A model generated the notes under the pieces. That model made no database searches, was not told where the DNA came from, and saw nothing but the letters and a program-made list of their open reading frames with translations. The position numbers were made by a program, and so were the translations under genes. Shown in pieces: positions 1 to 10,590 of a stretch of 64,000 nucleotides of DNA. This DNA is from Adenophora triphylla var. japonica (lineage: Eukaryota; Streptophyta; Magnoliopsida; Asterales; Campanulaceae). Every line of letters starts with the position of its first letter. Within the stretch, counting starts at the first letter, position 1. The stretch is taken from NCBI GenBank assembly GCA_022495995.1, contig JAFEMH010001290.1, positions 248,001 through 312,000 on the forward strand. The letters run 5' to 3'.

Positions 1-408
1 TCCGTTCCTAAAAGATTGTTCTGTTGTACATTTTGCAATTACTTCCTCCGTCCCAAAATGTTTGGCCAATTTGACTTTTTAGTTGAACTTTGACCACAAA
101 TATATGACAATTTAATTATGTTCATGAAATTCTAAAAATTCCTATTGATTCACCATTAATAATATTATCAACACTAACTTTTAGAATTTCATGAACATGA
201 TTAATCTCTCATAAATTTGTAGTCAAAATTTAACAAAAAAGTCAAATGGGACAAACATTTTGGGACGGAGGGAGTATTAAGTAAGAGATTCACCTTCTTG
301 TACCTTAGTAGATATGCACTAACATTCATGCCTAAGTTTAGAAATGGGACATACTTTTTTGAACAAGTCAAAATAGCAAATTAGACAATCTTTCATGGAC
401 TGAGGAAG
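1..408. mobile_element. Outer Stowaway-like MITE, left end cut by the window
   Basis: The first bases (TCCGTTCCTAAAAGATTGT) match, in inverted orientation, the bases just before 408 (ACAATCTTTCATGGACTGAG), and a TA follows at 409-410. This is the layout of a Stowaway-type foldback element with a TA target duplication; its left terminus lies outside the window. A second MITE is nested inside it at 42-274. Non-coding and non-autonomous. The outer boundary is less certain than the inner one because only the right terminus is visible. Confidence 0.6.
42..274. mobile_element. Stowaway-type MITE (Tc1/mariner foldback)
   Basis: The element starts CTTCCTCCGTCCCAAAATG, and the reverse complement of its right end starts CTCCCTCCGTCCCAAAATG, the classic Stowaway terminus. 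TA dinucleotides flank it at 40-41 and 275-276. The terminal inverted repeat continues for about 65 bp, and an inner inverted repeat around ATTTCATGAACAT makes the whole 233 bp a foldback. There is no coding capacity. It sits inside another MITE (1-408). Confidence 0.85.
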
Positions 409-763
409 TACCTGATATCACTTTCTTTAAGAAAAAATAAAGTTACTTGATATCACTTATTTAAAAAAAGAAGAAGAAGAAGAAAGTACTTGATAACGCT
501 CAGTGGTCACATATAAAATACTCATCTTCATAATAATAGTAAGTATTGTAGTTAATTTGTCTCATTTTTTTTTTTAACAGAATATGTAATTTATTTATTT
601 ATTGCTTGCACCATAACGAAATTGCATTAAAAATATTTTTTTTATTTAGCACAACAACACTTATTTTGAAATTTGAATTTGCTTAAATCCTACGGTCGCT
701 CCATTCCTCAAGCAAATGATCTATTATTGGCCACGTCCCTGCTAGTGGGTGGGTAGACGAATA
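409..763. other. AT-rich spacer, no gene seen
   Basis: Low-complexity AT-rich DNA with a GAA-rich run near 470-485 and T-rich tracts near 565-580. I see no coding frame, structural RNA or element terminus here. Confidence 0.6.
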
Positions 764-1042
764 CTCCTTCCGTCCCAATAGTAGCTTCCCATTTTATTAT
801 TTTGGGTGTCCCGTTAATAGCTTTCACTTTCTTTTTTTGGTAAAGAAATCTTTACTATTTCCTTCACTCATTCTCTCTCCTATATTATTTTAATACTCAC
901 AACACAATTATAATTTACTATTCTCTCCACTCATTCTCTCTCCTATTTTTAAATTACACTCACAATATTTTTTCTTTTCCCCAAATTTTCTAAATTTGCG
1001 TGCTTGACAAAAAATGAGAAGCAATTGTTGGGGCAGAGGGAG
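764..1042. mobile_element. Stowaway-like MITE with diverged termini
   Basis: The left end CTCCTTCCGTCCCAATAGT and the reverse complement of the right end CTCCCTCTGCCCCAACAAT are imperfect inverted repeats with the Stowaway signature. TA duplications lie at 762-763 and 1043-1044. The interior repeats the phrase 'actcattctctctcctat' at about 867 and 928. No coding capacity. Older than the 42-274 copy, judging by its terminal mismatches. Confidence 0.75.
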
Positions 1043-1395
1043 TATGATTTATTTGACCCCCCGCTCGTAGGAAAGAACAAATTTTGATTTAAGCGCTGCT
1101 TTCAGATTCTTTATTTTTAATGGGGAAAAACTAAAATAAATGCACAACAACTCGGTGACATCAACTTCCACACTTTATCTCCCACTTCTAAAGTAGTATG
1201 TTAAATTCTCAATACTTATCCTCATTGTTTTTTGACCAGGGAACTTTACACTGTTAGATGTGGATCATAACATCAACAAGTAAAGTTTTTTCTTGTGCTA
1301 TGATATCAAAGGTTGGCCTTGTGCGCTGCATGGCTGTAATTCAATTATCATAAAATGGTGGTGCCATAAATTAAGTACAATTTTGTGTTTAGGGT
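1043..1395. other. AT-rich spacer left of element 0
   Basis: AT-rich DNA without a recognisable gene. AGGGT at 1391-1395 is the candidate target duplication of element 0, whose other end is outside the window. Confidence 0.5.
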
Positions 1396-1848
1396 TGTCT
1401 CACTGACGTAGCGGAAGACTTGGATAAAGATTAATCGATGAATTTTGCTCGAGAAATTCAACAATCAATCAACAATTTTCGCTCGAGAAAATTGAAAGAG
1501 AATGAATTCATTCATAAAACGGCAAAACTGCCTCTCAAACCCTAGAACAAAGTAGGTCTGCCAAAAGCCATAATTCGAAAAACCCTAAAATAGTTCAAAA
1601 GACGAAAATATCCAAAAACTAAAGAAAGCTGTCAGAAAACTTCTTCGGGCCTTTTGAGGCCTTTAGAAGCAATTTTCGGCCTTTTTTAGGCCTGCTCATG
1701 GGACATAGCCCATGAATCTTGTTCCTCTCGAAAAGACGGTCGTTTTGATATGCTGTGCGTCCCGTAACTCCTCCGGAATCAAAAGTTACGCCCGTTTCCG
1801 CGTTGACGCTCAAACGACTCCAAAAACGACTCCGCAATTATGTCCGCA
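1396..1848 (-). repeat. 3' LTR of element 0 (approximate ends)
   Basis: On the minus strand the proposed LTR starts TGCGGACATAATTGC (1848 downward) and ends GTCAGTGAGACA at 1396, with TG...CA termini. Immediately upstream is a purine tract (GGGGAGAATGA, 1849-1859) suitable as a PPT, which also encodes the tail of pol. The pol frame therefore continues about 70 bp into the LTR and stops at 1779-1781. The second LTR is not in the window, so the boundaries rest on the termini and PPT only. Confidence 0.55.
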
Positions 1849-2649
1849 TCATTCTCCCCAGGCTGAGAAAAATTCGACCGCGAATTCGTGCCGGTGTCCT
1901 CGTCCGAAGAAGCATCGCCTGTAAATGGAATCAAGTGCTTCACGTTGAAGACATCTGCAGTACGAATATGGCTCGGAAGCTTCAACCGGTACGCATTCGG
2001 ATTAATCTTCTCCACGATCTCCACTGGTCCAATCTTCTTGGCTGACAATTTGTTGTATGCTCCAACCGAAAAACGTTCCTTCGTCAGTACTGCCCACACA
2101 TAATCTCCAACATCGAACTCAACCCTCCTCCGCTTCTGATCTGCAAGCTGCTTGTATTTGTTGTTGGCATCCTGTAGGCGATCATAGACAGTCTTGTGCA
2201 CTTCCTGTAATCCAGACACCAAATCAGCAGCTTTGTGATGGACTTTCTTGTTGTTGGGCAAAGCAATCAAGTCCAATGGTCCCTTAGGCTGAACTGCATA
2301 CACCACCTGGAAAGGACTGAACCCGGTACTGCGATTAACTGCATGATTATGAGCAAACTCCGCCTGGCACAATTTCTGATCCCACGCCTTAATATGTTCC
2401 CCGACCAAGCAGCGCAAAAGATTGCCCAACGAACGATTGACCACCTCTGTCTGTCCGTCGGTCTGGGGATGATAGGCACTACTAAAGTTTAGCTGTGTGT
2501 TAGCCATCTTCCACAAGCTGTGCCAAAAGTGGCTCAGAAAACGGGTGTCACGGTCAGAGACAATAGAAGCAGGCAACCCATGAAGACGATAGACCTCCCG
2601 AAAGAATAACTGAGCGACATTAACTGCGTCGGTGGTCTTCTTGCACGGG
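1779..2649 (-). pseudogene. pol (fragment): Element 0 integrase, C-terminal half
   Basis: About 290 residues of Ty3/gypsy integrase that would insert element cDNA into the host genome. Visible landmarks are the second catalytic Asp in IVSDRDTRF, the catalytic Glu in DGQTEVVNRSLGNLL, and a GPY/F-like module (KKIGPVEIVEKINPNAYRLK) followed by VFNVKHLIPF. No chromodomain is evident between that module and the stop. The frame is open to the Tat1 boundary, where it is interrupted; the zinc finger and first catalytic Asp are at 21337-21820. The break comes from insertion rather than decay. Confidence 0.9.
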
Positions 2650-2947
2650 TGTAAGTGCTCCAATTTGAGCTTGTTAGAATTTTCGTTAGAAAATTAACGA
2701 AAGTTATAACATTTCTAACAATTCCTAACAATCCTAACTTTTCTAACAAAGTGAGGGTAAAATGGGCATTGTTATTTAAGGTTAAACCTTAAAAAGAATC
2801 TCAAAAAGCAAAACAAAAGAAGAAAACCAAAAATGGCAATGGCTGGAAACACAAAAAACTGGCTGTTAATTTGAATTTTGAAAAGAAATATTCTTCTTGT
2901 CCAAAGCTGGAGCTGCATTTAATGAACAGTGCACGCTGACTGGATCC

Positions 2948-2989
2948 ATCCGCGCGGATATGTTTGTAATTTCCAGAGGGCTATAAATT
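2948..2989 (+). promoter_or_regulatory. Tat1 LTR promoter: palindromic box plus TATA
   Basis: The perfect palindrome ATCCGCGCGGAT (2948-2959) is followed 22 bp later by TATAAATT (2982-2989). The TATA lies inside an inverted repeat, GAGGGCT...AGCCCTC. The same palindrome recurs in the 3' LTR (19890-19901) and in the antisense-gene promoter (14555-14566). The inferred role is Pol II promoter of the genomic RNA; the box is a candidate binding site for a dimeric protein. Confidence 0.7.
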
Positions 2990-4173
2990 GAGCCCTCCAG
3001 TCACAAAAATAAGGAAGAAGAACACATTTTGCACCGAACCTCTGGCGAAATATAGAGAGAAAACAGTGAGAATTCACTTGAATTGTCACCTTTTTCTCTC
3101 CAATCTTTCCCAACTCATACTCATCCACTCACTCTCATATTAAAGTCCTAAACACTCATACACTCAAGTCAAACACTCAAGAACTCTTCCTAACCCTAAA
3201 TCTCATCCATGCATGCATCTTCAAACTACAAAATGTAGTTCTTTCATCTTCTTGCTCTAGATCTAAGAAGATCACCATGGAAGACCATCTCCATGGATGA
3301 TCTTCTACCAAGATCAACATTATTCTCAAAGTTTTTTCTTGTTTACTTGCAAAAACACACTTTCAAAACCCTAAAAAACCATTTTCAAGCACTAAATCTT
3401 GATTTCAAAGGATAAAAATCCCCTTCCCAAGCAAATGAAATGCTTAGTCCTAATGTACGCCAAGGATGGTTTGGTATAGTTGATTCACCACTAAAATGTC
3501 TAGTGATCACTAACCAAAACCTAGGGAAATGGGGACAAGCATGGATGCAAAACCCCCTTTAAAATCATATTTTCTTTCTTGAGAAGTTGCTGTCCAGTAG
3601 CAATTTTCTCAGACCTCAGTCCATGGTCTTAATTTTTGGACACAGATGAACTTGGAATTTGGTGTTGACTACAAAATACTTTTTGTAGCCAACATCCAGA
3701 GATTTCCAGACATATTTTTACTTTATTTTTTGGGTGAGTAAAACTCCTCTTTTCAAATTTTCTTTCAGAGGCTAGTTCATCAGCTTCTGGGAATCCAGAT
3801 CTCATATCTGAGGTTTCCAGAAGGTTTTGACCCCTCAAATCTTCTCCAAAATGGAAAATTCCTTCGCACAAACTTTATTTAAGGTGTCTAGAACAACTTT
3901 CATTCTCTGAGTTTATCCAGATTATGAAGTTTTAAGACCCTTGAATCCATTTCAAAATCAAAGGTCCACTGCCTTTTTCATTCTGGCAGAAATGGCTCTC
4001 AACTTCAAAAGGTCTTTTGAGTACCAAATCTCAATCCAAAAATCTTCCAAAAAATCATGGGATCAGTTTAAAGTCTTAAAAAGAGTTCCCAATTTTTACT
4101 TCTCTGAGTTTCAACTTATTTTGGCCAAAACACACACACACACACACACACACAAATGATTTTCAGCTTGGAA

Positions 4174-4241
4174 GACTCGTTTTACGAGGCGCGTCGGGTG
4201 CACACTAACGTCCTTCCCGACGCGTAACATGACCTCCGAAC
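4174..4241 (+). promoter_or_regulatory. Conserved double hairpin near the LTR 3' end (Tat1)
   Basis: Hairpin 1 is CTCGT-TTT-ACGAG (4176-4188). Hairpin 2 is CGCGTCGGG (4190-4198) with CCCGACGCG (4216-4224). They are followed by the conserved string GACCTCCGAAC (4231-4241). The same arrangement with different but mostly complementary stems is found in two other Tat LTRs of this window. It would lie in the transcribed R/U5 part of the RNA. The identical 3' LTR copy is at 21142-21190. Confidence 0.65.
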
Positions 4242-4298
4242 CTAAATCTCTGATCTCGGGCTTTTTTCAAAGTTTTGGCCCTCAAAATTAAAATGGCG

Positions 4299-4309
4299 TG
4301 GCGACTCCG
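4299..4309 (+). other. tRNA-Arg-complementary motif inside the LTR
   Basis: TGGCGACTCCG repeats the first 11 bases of the true PBS, which starts 74 bp downstream at 4373. It is preceded by ATGGCG. The same motif sits near the end of the other two Tat LTRs (21940-21950 minus strand; 31237-31245). It could be an auxiliary primer contact or a relic of PBS capture. Confidence 0.7.
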
Positions 4310-4372
4310 TTTTCGTTGATTTTTTTCAAACACAAAAATGGGAAAATTTTCGGATACACACATTCATCACAG

Positions 4373-4391
4373 TGGCGACTCCGCTGGGGAC
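4373..4391 (+). promoter_or_regulatory. Primer binding site for tRNA-Arg
   Basis: TGGCGACTCCGCTGGGGAC begins one base after the LTR. It is complementary to the 3' end of plant tRNA-Arg(ACG) as I recall it, the primer known for Ogre/Tat elements. It starts minus-strand cDNA synthesis. Confidence 0.9.
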
Positions 4392-6779
4392 TAAGCTTTT
4401 AAAAAAAATGGTATTTGGTATATTGGTGGAAACCACTAAATTTCCCGTTATCGCCTCCTAACACGAGTCGGGGATAAATTGTGGTCTAACAATCCCACGT
4501 ACCGGTATCACCGTTTTAAAAAAAAAAAGCTTTTGAGGGTCAAGCTTCCGTCCCGGCTTTGAAAATCATTTTTGTGTGTGTGTTGATTTTTTTTGTACAG
4601 TTTTCATGTTGTTTTGGCCGCCTCGGAGAAAGTCAAAATTTTGACTGTCGGAATAATGTCCCTAACTGTCGGAATTTTCGTGCTTACGTGCTTATGTGCT
4701 TATAAAAAAATCAAAAAAAAAGGATTTCAAAAAAAGAAGAAAATTCTCAAAAAAAAATCATGCATCATATTTTTAAGACACATAAAAAAATCTCTATTTT
4801 ACTCGGAAAAAGAATATAGGCTGCTTGCACACTACGCGCACGTGACCGTACACGCACACTACGTCCTTAACCCGGGAAAATCCTTGTCGCGGTCCGTTTG
4901 GTCTTATTACGCCTCTCGGATGAGCACAGGACTACCCAAACATCCCATGGAGCCTCGTGTCGACCATGCACTTGTCCGTGACACACTTTGTCCGAGACCC
5001 GGTTGGTTTTTAGTCCGGTCTCTGTGTCATGCCACCGTCCGTGTATAGACCTTTCCTTTCAAGCCTTTGTCGGCATACCGACTCAATATCTTTCGGGTCC
5101 CTAATCGGTCGAAGTTGCCGGTTTTCCGCCGCAGCATTTTGACCAAGATATTGACTCGCGCCTTGACTTCGGCTCGGCGGCACAAATTATACACCGACTC
5201 CCGGCATTGACACGAGTCATCAAGGATTAATGACTATTCCATGCCTAATTACTACTTTTAACCGACGACAAGTCAAGATCAATCGTGGACGCTTATCGGT
5301 CAAATCATGCCGAGCTTTTGTCGAGCCCTCGGACATGATCTTGACTTTCGACGTCGGCTTTGTCCGTAATTTACATCGAATGCTCGTTAAGACTCGATTA
5401 CCCGCCGACTTTTAGGATCGTTTTCTTTCGGTCGGTGGGACCCGCTTGCCCTATAGGACCCTCGCCGGGTGTCCGCCCACCCCGGGAAGTCGAAATACGG
5501 GTGGAATACGAGGGGCTTATAGACGTAGTGACGGGGCCCACCGATCCAGAATCGAGTAGTTTGCGAAAAAGAAGAGCAATCTTTTCCAACCGATTAGGTT
5601 AATAAAACATGTTTTAAGTAAACGTGAACAAATAAGCTGCATGTTGCATGAGCCAAAAACCCAAACACCTACCCCCTTCCATTCCCAGACATCCGAACCT
5701 TCATGTCCTTTCCCCATGACTCCGCACAAAGCTTGGTTTCGGGCACCGGTCACCGTTTGATCGGTTGGGAAGAGTCAAGCGCATCGTCGGCTTCACCGTT
5801 TGTTCCGACTCCGGGTTTGAGAATGTACGCATCGGCCAGTAATGATGGGGATAACGTCACTCCGCCTCCAGGGACCCCTCGGACAGAGCAACGGTGGAAT
5901 CGGTTAGCGAGAACGAGATGAGGTTACGACAGAAGCACGGCTAAACGGCCTTATGGATGCTATTAAGAGTCACGGTGCGGCCGCCGGCCTCAATCCAGAT
6001 GGCACCTTCACCGTGGAAGAAGACGAGGATGCCAACCCCACTCTCGGTCGCCACGATTACACCAGATGCCGCCACCCACCTCCTATGGTGCCATTACGAG
6101 AACCCGTGCTCCTCGATTTTCGGGTCGACCCGGCTCCCAACCACGAGACCACCGGATCCATGCGGCAGACGACACAAATCGGTGGGGGCAAAATCGCACG
6201 GAATGTCTTCTCATGGTTGGGGCTATCTCGGAATGCCACGGCTAATCGGGATCTCGCCTCGGTTCGGAACCGATCAATCCGGACCTTCACAGCCAGCTGC
6301 AGCGACTTGGAATGCCGCCGCAACTTGGTTACGGGCCGCGATCAGAGCCCTCACCGAACAGCACTAGTTCATTGCTCCTCACACAAATCCATTCCTCACT
6401 CGCACTTCTATGGGTTACCAAGCCTCCATCCCGGTGTCATCCGAATCACCAGGACCGCAGTACCCCGGAGCTACACACCTTCACCATGGCGGCCATGCAA
6501 TTCAACAATACGGGACGGCGGCCCGCACTCAAGCCTACTTACGGGCCCCACTCTGGAAATCCAAGTTATCCGGCTACATCGGGCTGCCCCCACCTACTTT
6601 GCCGGTTGAAAATCAACAGCAAGCCGCAAGGTTCTACCCTTTTGCTCGAGGCTCCTACTCATGCTCCCCAGGGTAACTCGGCCCGGGACGGGTTTTCACC
6701 TACGTCCCCGGATCGGCCGTTCCCTCCACCGATCTGCCTCCAGTGGTAGCTCCTCTCTCTAGCTCGGCCACTAGCTTGA
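4392..6779 (+). other. Tat1 leader, no intact frame
   Basis: Untranslated leader and decayed 5' coding sequence. The first 400 bp are A-rich; the part after about 4800 is CG-rich. Several short overlapping frames exist, but none has a recognisable domain or extends across the region. Ogre-type elements often carry an extra ORF here; none can be supported. Confidence 0.5.
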
Positions 6780-7680
6780 ATGCCATGGTTCCACCACAAG
6801 ACCCTCATCGGCCTGGTTCATGGAACAACACAAGGAAATGAAAGCACGTATCGCCGAACCGATCGCCAAGAAGTGTGCCTTCCGCCTACGAGACCGGACT
6901 CCATTGTTCCTCTGCCCCACAAATTCGTGATGCCTAATCTGGATCTCTTTGATGGGACCGCATGCCCCGAAACCCATTTGGACACATATACCTTGGCGAT
7001 GAAAGCCAAAGGATGTACCAATCGGCCGTGGCCGACTATTTGATGGGCCTATCCTTGAAGTCCGAGTGCCTTAAAGTGGTTCTTCCGTTTGAAACACGAA
7101 GCCAGGGCCACATGGGACCAGATTACCAATGCCTTCACGAGAAAAATATAAGGCCAACTTGGAATGGGAAACAAATAGAGTTGACCTACAAACAACGGTG
7201 CGGCGCCACGATGAGAATGTTGGGGACTTTTACAAGCGGTGGAATCGAAACTCGGTGAAATGGCCATCCCCCTTCGAAGAGGAACAACTGGACATCTTCC
7301 GGTCATGCTTGAAACCACATCGAGAGCCTCCTCGGTCACTTCCCATACTCGGACTTACGGGCCATGGTTAACTCTGCGGCTAAGTTTGAAAAGGCCTACA
7401 ATCGGCAAGAAGGTTCTTTGCACACCTACGAGATATCGGGCTCCTCCTGCAAACACCGCCCCTTTGCTCTGCTAAAGGCAAAGAGATGATTAACTATGCG
7501 GGACAGAATGTAATAACACGACTCCTTTTGCTCCCAGGGAAAGCAGTAGAGCCTGCCCGGACCAAGCGGGTCATAAATCTCGAAAACTTTGGAATGCCCC
7601 TGAATGACATCTTTAGGGGGCTGGTGAAAGAAGGCTTGCTTTGCGGCCTTTGGATAATTTCCAACCCGTGAAATCCGAAT
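6780..7680 (+). pseudogene. gag (pseudo): Tat1 gag remnant
   Basis: Frameshifted pieces resemble the Tat gag retroelement domain that builds the capsid. One piece reads LPHKFVMPNLDLFDGTACP then ETHLDTYTLAMKAKG, matching the usual 'P.f..fdGt.dP..HL..y' start. Another, near 7150-7300, reads DENVGDFYKRWNR then PFEEEQLDIF. A stretch near 7560-7630 (LENFGMPLNDIFRGLVKEGLL) resembles the gag-protease linker of Ogre polyproteins. At least three frame changes separate the pieces, so no capsid protein can be made. Confidence 0.65.
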
Positions 7681-7847
7681 GCTCCCCGGATACTACAAAG
7701 TATTGTGCTTTTCATCAAGCTCACGGACATCGGCGACAGTTTGCTTTACTCGAAAAAAAGGCAATCCAGGGCTAATAGAGCAAGGAAAATTGGAAGGCCC
7801 AGGGGCCTAACACGATCAAAAATCCGCTGCCAAGGAACCATAATCAG

Positions 7848-8567
7848 GTGAATATGATTGAATGCGGAGAATCTTCGCATGACCATGAAGATGCTGATAA
7901 AGGTCCCCAAATACCCGTGGCCAACCTCGTCGAGGATCCTGAATTCGGATTCCCCCTCAGCCTCGAGGATATCGAACGAATCAACCCATCTTGGTCTCAT
8001 GTCAGAGACTCCTTGCAAGAATACGAGGCCCGCTATTTCTCGGATGAAGGGAAAACCGATACCGAAGAACTGGGGCTGTTCCGCTCAGAACATGAGAGAA
8101 CCATTTACACAAGATGGTTAGAACAATCGAGAAGAATCGAACAAGAAAGTTTCCGGCGAACACCCGTACTGGGGCTTATCAGCAAAGAGGCCGAAGAGCG
8201 TCTGGAGCTAATACACTTCTGCAAATTGGCTTTGGGAGAGCCCGAATATGATCCCGAGAACAGTGAAGAATCGGAAGAGGAGGATTCCTTCTATATCCTA
8301 CCTGGTGTCAAATACGTGCCACCCCCTCTCACTCTTCCCCCGCAATTTCTGGGAGGAGAAGCTAAGTCACAATTGCCACTTCCGGGAATGGGAACATATG
8401 ACAATTTTTGCGGCTGCACGCACCCATATTCCCCCAACGGGTTTGATCGGCGTTCCCTCTCAGCCGAAATCCCGGTAGTATGGGAAGAAGATTCCCGACG
8501 GCTGGCGATGATGATGATGATGACGAGAGTGAAGAGTCAACCGAGGCCCCGATCCGGAAACAACTGA
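7848..8567 (+). pseudogene. Acidic gag-pol linker frame, 239 codons
   Basis: The longest sense frame in Tat1. It is acidic (for example NSEESEEEDSF) with no motif I recognise. It lies between the gag linker and the protease remnant, so it is probably an inter-domain part of the old polyprotein rather than a separate gene. No start context or promoter of its own is seen. The flanking frames up to 9829 (for example 8706-9296) are likewise unassigned. Confidence 0.4.
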
Positions 8568-9829
8568 ACAATCATGCCGGAAATGAGCCCACGGGAGCCA
8601 GGCACAATGGTTGGTGGTCGGCAAGCAACGACGAAGGACCGCCAGAAATGCGGATCGATACCAATGGAGACAGACCCTACGAGGTGTCACTTGTAAGATG
8701 CATTTGTGCCAATGCCCGATACTCCAGAGGATGAGGGACAAGAAAGCCCGCGCCCGCATCCGTACATATCCGAAATCCTAGAACACAACGTTCCTTATAA
8801 GAACCCGACCGGTGAACGGAAAGGGTTTATTGAAGCACCGGTCGAGAATGGAGGGTTTCAGCCACCAGAAGATGAAGAATTCGTAAACGTTATCGGATCT
8901 TTTTCTTCTTTCCCGAGAGCGGATGGCATAACAACCGTAAGGGTCACAAATGCCGCTCGAGCGCAGCCGAGTGCCCGCAATCACCGAAAAGGGTTGTCGA
9001 TCTCGAACGTCTCCCAGGCCTTCATACCTACGAATCCACATGACGCCTTCCTAATTGCTCCAGCGCCCGACAATGGACCCCGGTGCTCCTTATTTGGACA
9101 CAGCATCTATCGAGCCGCTACATCAAACTCCGAAAGGGAACGTTGCCTATCCTTCACTAAGGCCGCCCTACTTGCAAGATTGAAAGAAAAAGGATATATG
9201 ATGAAATGGAGGCTGATAGCCATAACTCTGTGGGCCATCCAAGGGATGAAATCGAAAATCCGCCGAGTCCCGACAATAGCAACTCTTGTTGCATGATAAC
9301 AATGAGCAAGGCCGGCCATGAGAGTGAATCGGAGGATGCCCTAGCTCGCGTGGACCATCCAAGGGGCAACAACACAACCCCAAACCCGAGAGGCTCGTGA
9401 CTTGGGAAGCGCTATAAGGGCCGCCCAGAAGGAGCCAAGATAAATTTCAACTCACTGGTCACTAGACTCCGTCAGAACCAAGCGGCTAATAGCCAAAAGG
9501 GCTCCCCGTTGACCTTGGCAAGATCAAGAAATCCACCAAGAGACGATCATGAGGAAGTTAATGCTGACCCGCTCCCGCGCATCTTCCAAGGAAATCCCAA
9601 GGCGTATAAGAAGGCCACGTATCAAGCACCAAAAGAAGATCGCCGCCCTACGCTAAGACAACCGAAATCCCGCATCCCGAAAAGAGGATCCCGTGCTCAC
9701 CCTTGAAGCAAACACACAGCCAACATTTCCTCTCGGTCTCTACTCACTTCGTCCTATCCCCATAAGCCGAAGCCGGAAGAAAGCCCGGCTCGCACTCGTG
9801 CCTATTGATGCTACTCCCGATGATGTGGT
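8568..9829 (+). other. Unassigned Tat1 polyprotein DNA
   Basis: CG-rich sequence with medium frames (8706-9296 the longest) lacking recognisable domains. From its position it should derive from the gag-to-protease linker. CG dinucleotides remain frequent despite the broken frames, so indels rather than methylation-driven C-to-T change seem to have destroyed the coding capacity. Confidence 0.4.
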
Positions 9830-10290
9830 ACAAATTGATTGGAAACATCCACTACGGGAACATAATCACTTTCACGTATCTCGACCTCCCTCAATTTGGG
9901 GTCGATCATAATGAGCCTCTCTTCATCACAAATTCAGTGGATGAACGACGCCTCCCTCGGGTCCTGTGACAATGGGTCCGAATGAACATTCTTCCAGCAA
10001 AGATCATGAGCTTGCTTGATATCAAGACTACGTACTTGAAGCCTTCTTCTCTCACGCCAAAGCTTACGACTCAACATCCCGAGCAAATTCCCTGAGTTGC
10101 TACTTTAGACCTCTGGTTTGGACGAGTAAATTGATACCCGTGGAATTCCAGTTATCGACATCCCGATTACTTTCAATGCCCCGCCGGGAAGACCTTGGCT
10201 CCATCAAGTCAAAGTGGGTCGCCTCAAGCCTCCACCAAGTGTGTGAAATTCGCCTCGAATGGGAATCGACGACCATTTACTTGAGAGATT
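9830..10290 (+). pseudogene. pro (pseudo): Tat1 aspartic protease remnant
   Basis: Retroviral-type protease that would process the polyprotein. Across frames one can read HNEPLFIT and SVDERRLPR, then a DNGS-type active site encoded near 9969-9978, and a C-terminal GRPWLHQVK-like segment near 10190-10215 followed by a VKFALNG-like tail. Order and motifs match Tat-clade proteases. Frameshifts make it inactive. Confidence 0.6.
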
Positions 10291-10439
10291 TAGTCACTTT
10301 AGAGGGCACAGATACGGGCGGAATACCTATTCTGAAATCAAACATGACGAGGAAGGTCACATGCTAACGGGCTTCACTGGCCGAGCCTCCCAAGGCCCAA
10401 GTGTGCAACATAGATCCGACGGTCACTCGGGATAAAATC

Positions 10440-10590
10440 CCACCGGCCTTGAAAATGATGAGAAAATGAGCTATCTACCCGGCCTCTGGGCCTGGGAAGC
10501 GCCAACAAGGAACTTTCAAACTCATCGAGGTGAAAGGACGTAATACTCGCCACGGCCCGGGATATGAGGCCTCCTCAAATGACACCGCAA
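10440..10590 (+). pseudogene. G-patch-like segment after the protease
   Basis: Read with one stop and a frame change, this encodes an MMRKMSYLPG-type start, then GLGKRQQG, and later GPGYEA. It resembles the glycine-rich D111/G-patch-like segment found between protease and RT in Tat polyproteins. Function in retrotransposons is unclear; RNA binding is the usual suggestion. Confidence 0.5.

Larger units (their letters stand above)
2650..4371 (+). repeat. Tat1 5' LTR
   Basis: Begins TGTAAGTGCTCC and ends CACATTCATCACA; 1,722 bp. It contains a palindromic box and TATA at 2948-2989, a (CA)n tract at about 4132-4155, a double hairpin at 4174-4224 and a tRNA-Arg-like motif at 4299-4309. Relative to the 3' LTR it lacks 24 bp near 3184. 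No convincing coding frame lies within it. Confidence 0.95.

Noticed and set aside
1779..2663. Taking the ATG at 2663 as a true start of the element 0 protein
   Set aside because: The first codons lie in the Tat1 LTR; the real coding continues at 21337.
3360..3380. AAACCCTAAA strings as telomeric repeats
   Set aside because: Single occurrences inside LTRs, not tandem.
4593..5048. 151-codon frame in the Tat1 leader as the extra sense ORF of Ogre elements
   Set aside because: Low-complexity lysine-rich start, no recognisable domain, and nothing comparable visible in Tat2.
6057..6323. Antisense frames in the CG-rich Tat1 leader and gag
   Set aside because: Shadow frames caused by high GC; no homologous frame in Tat2 and no promoter.
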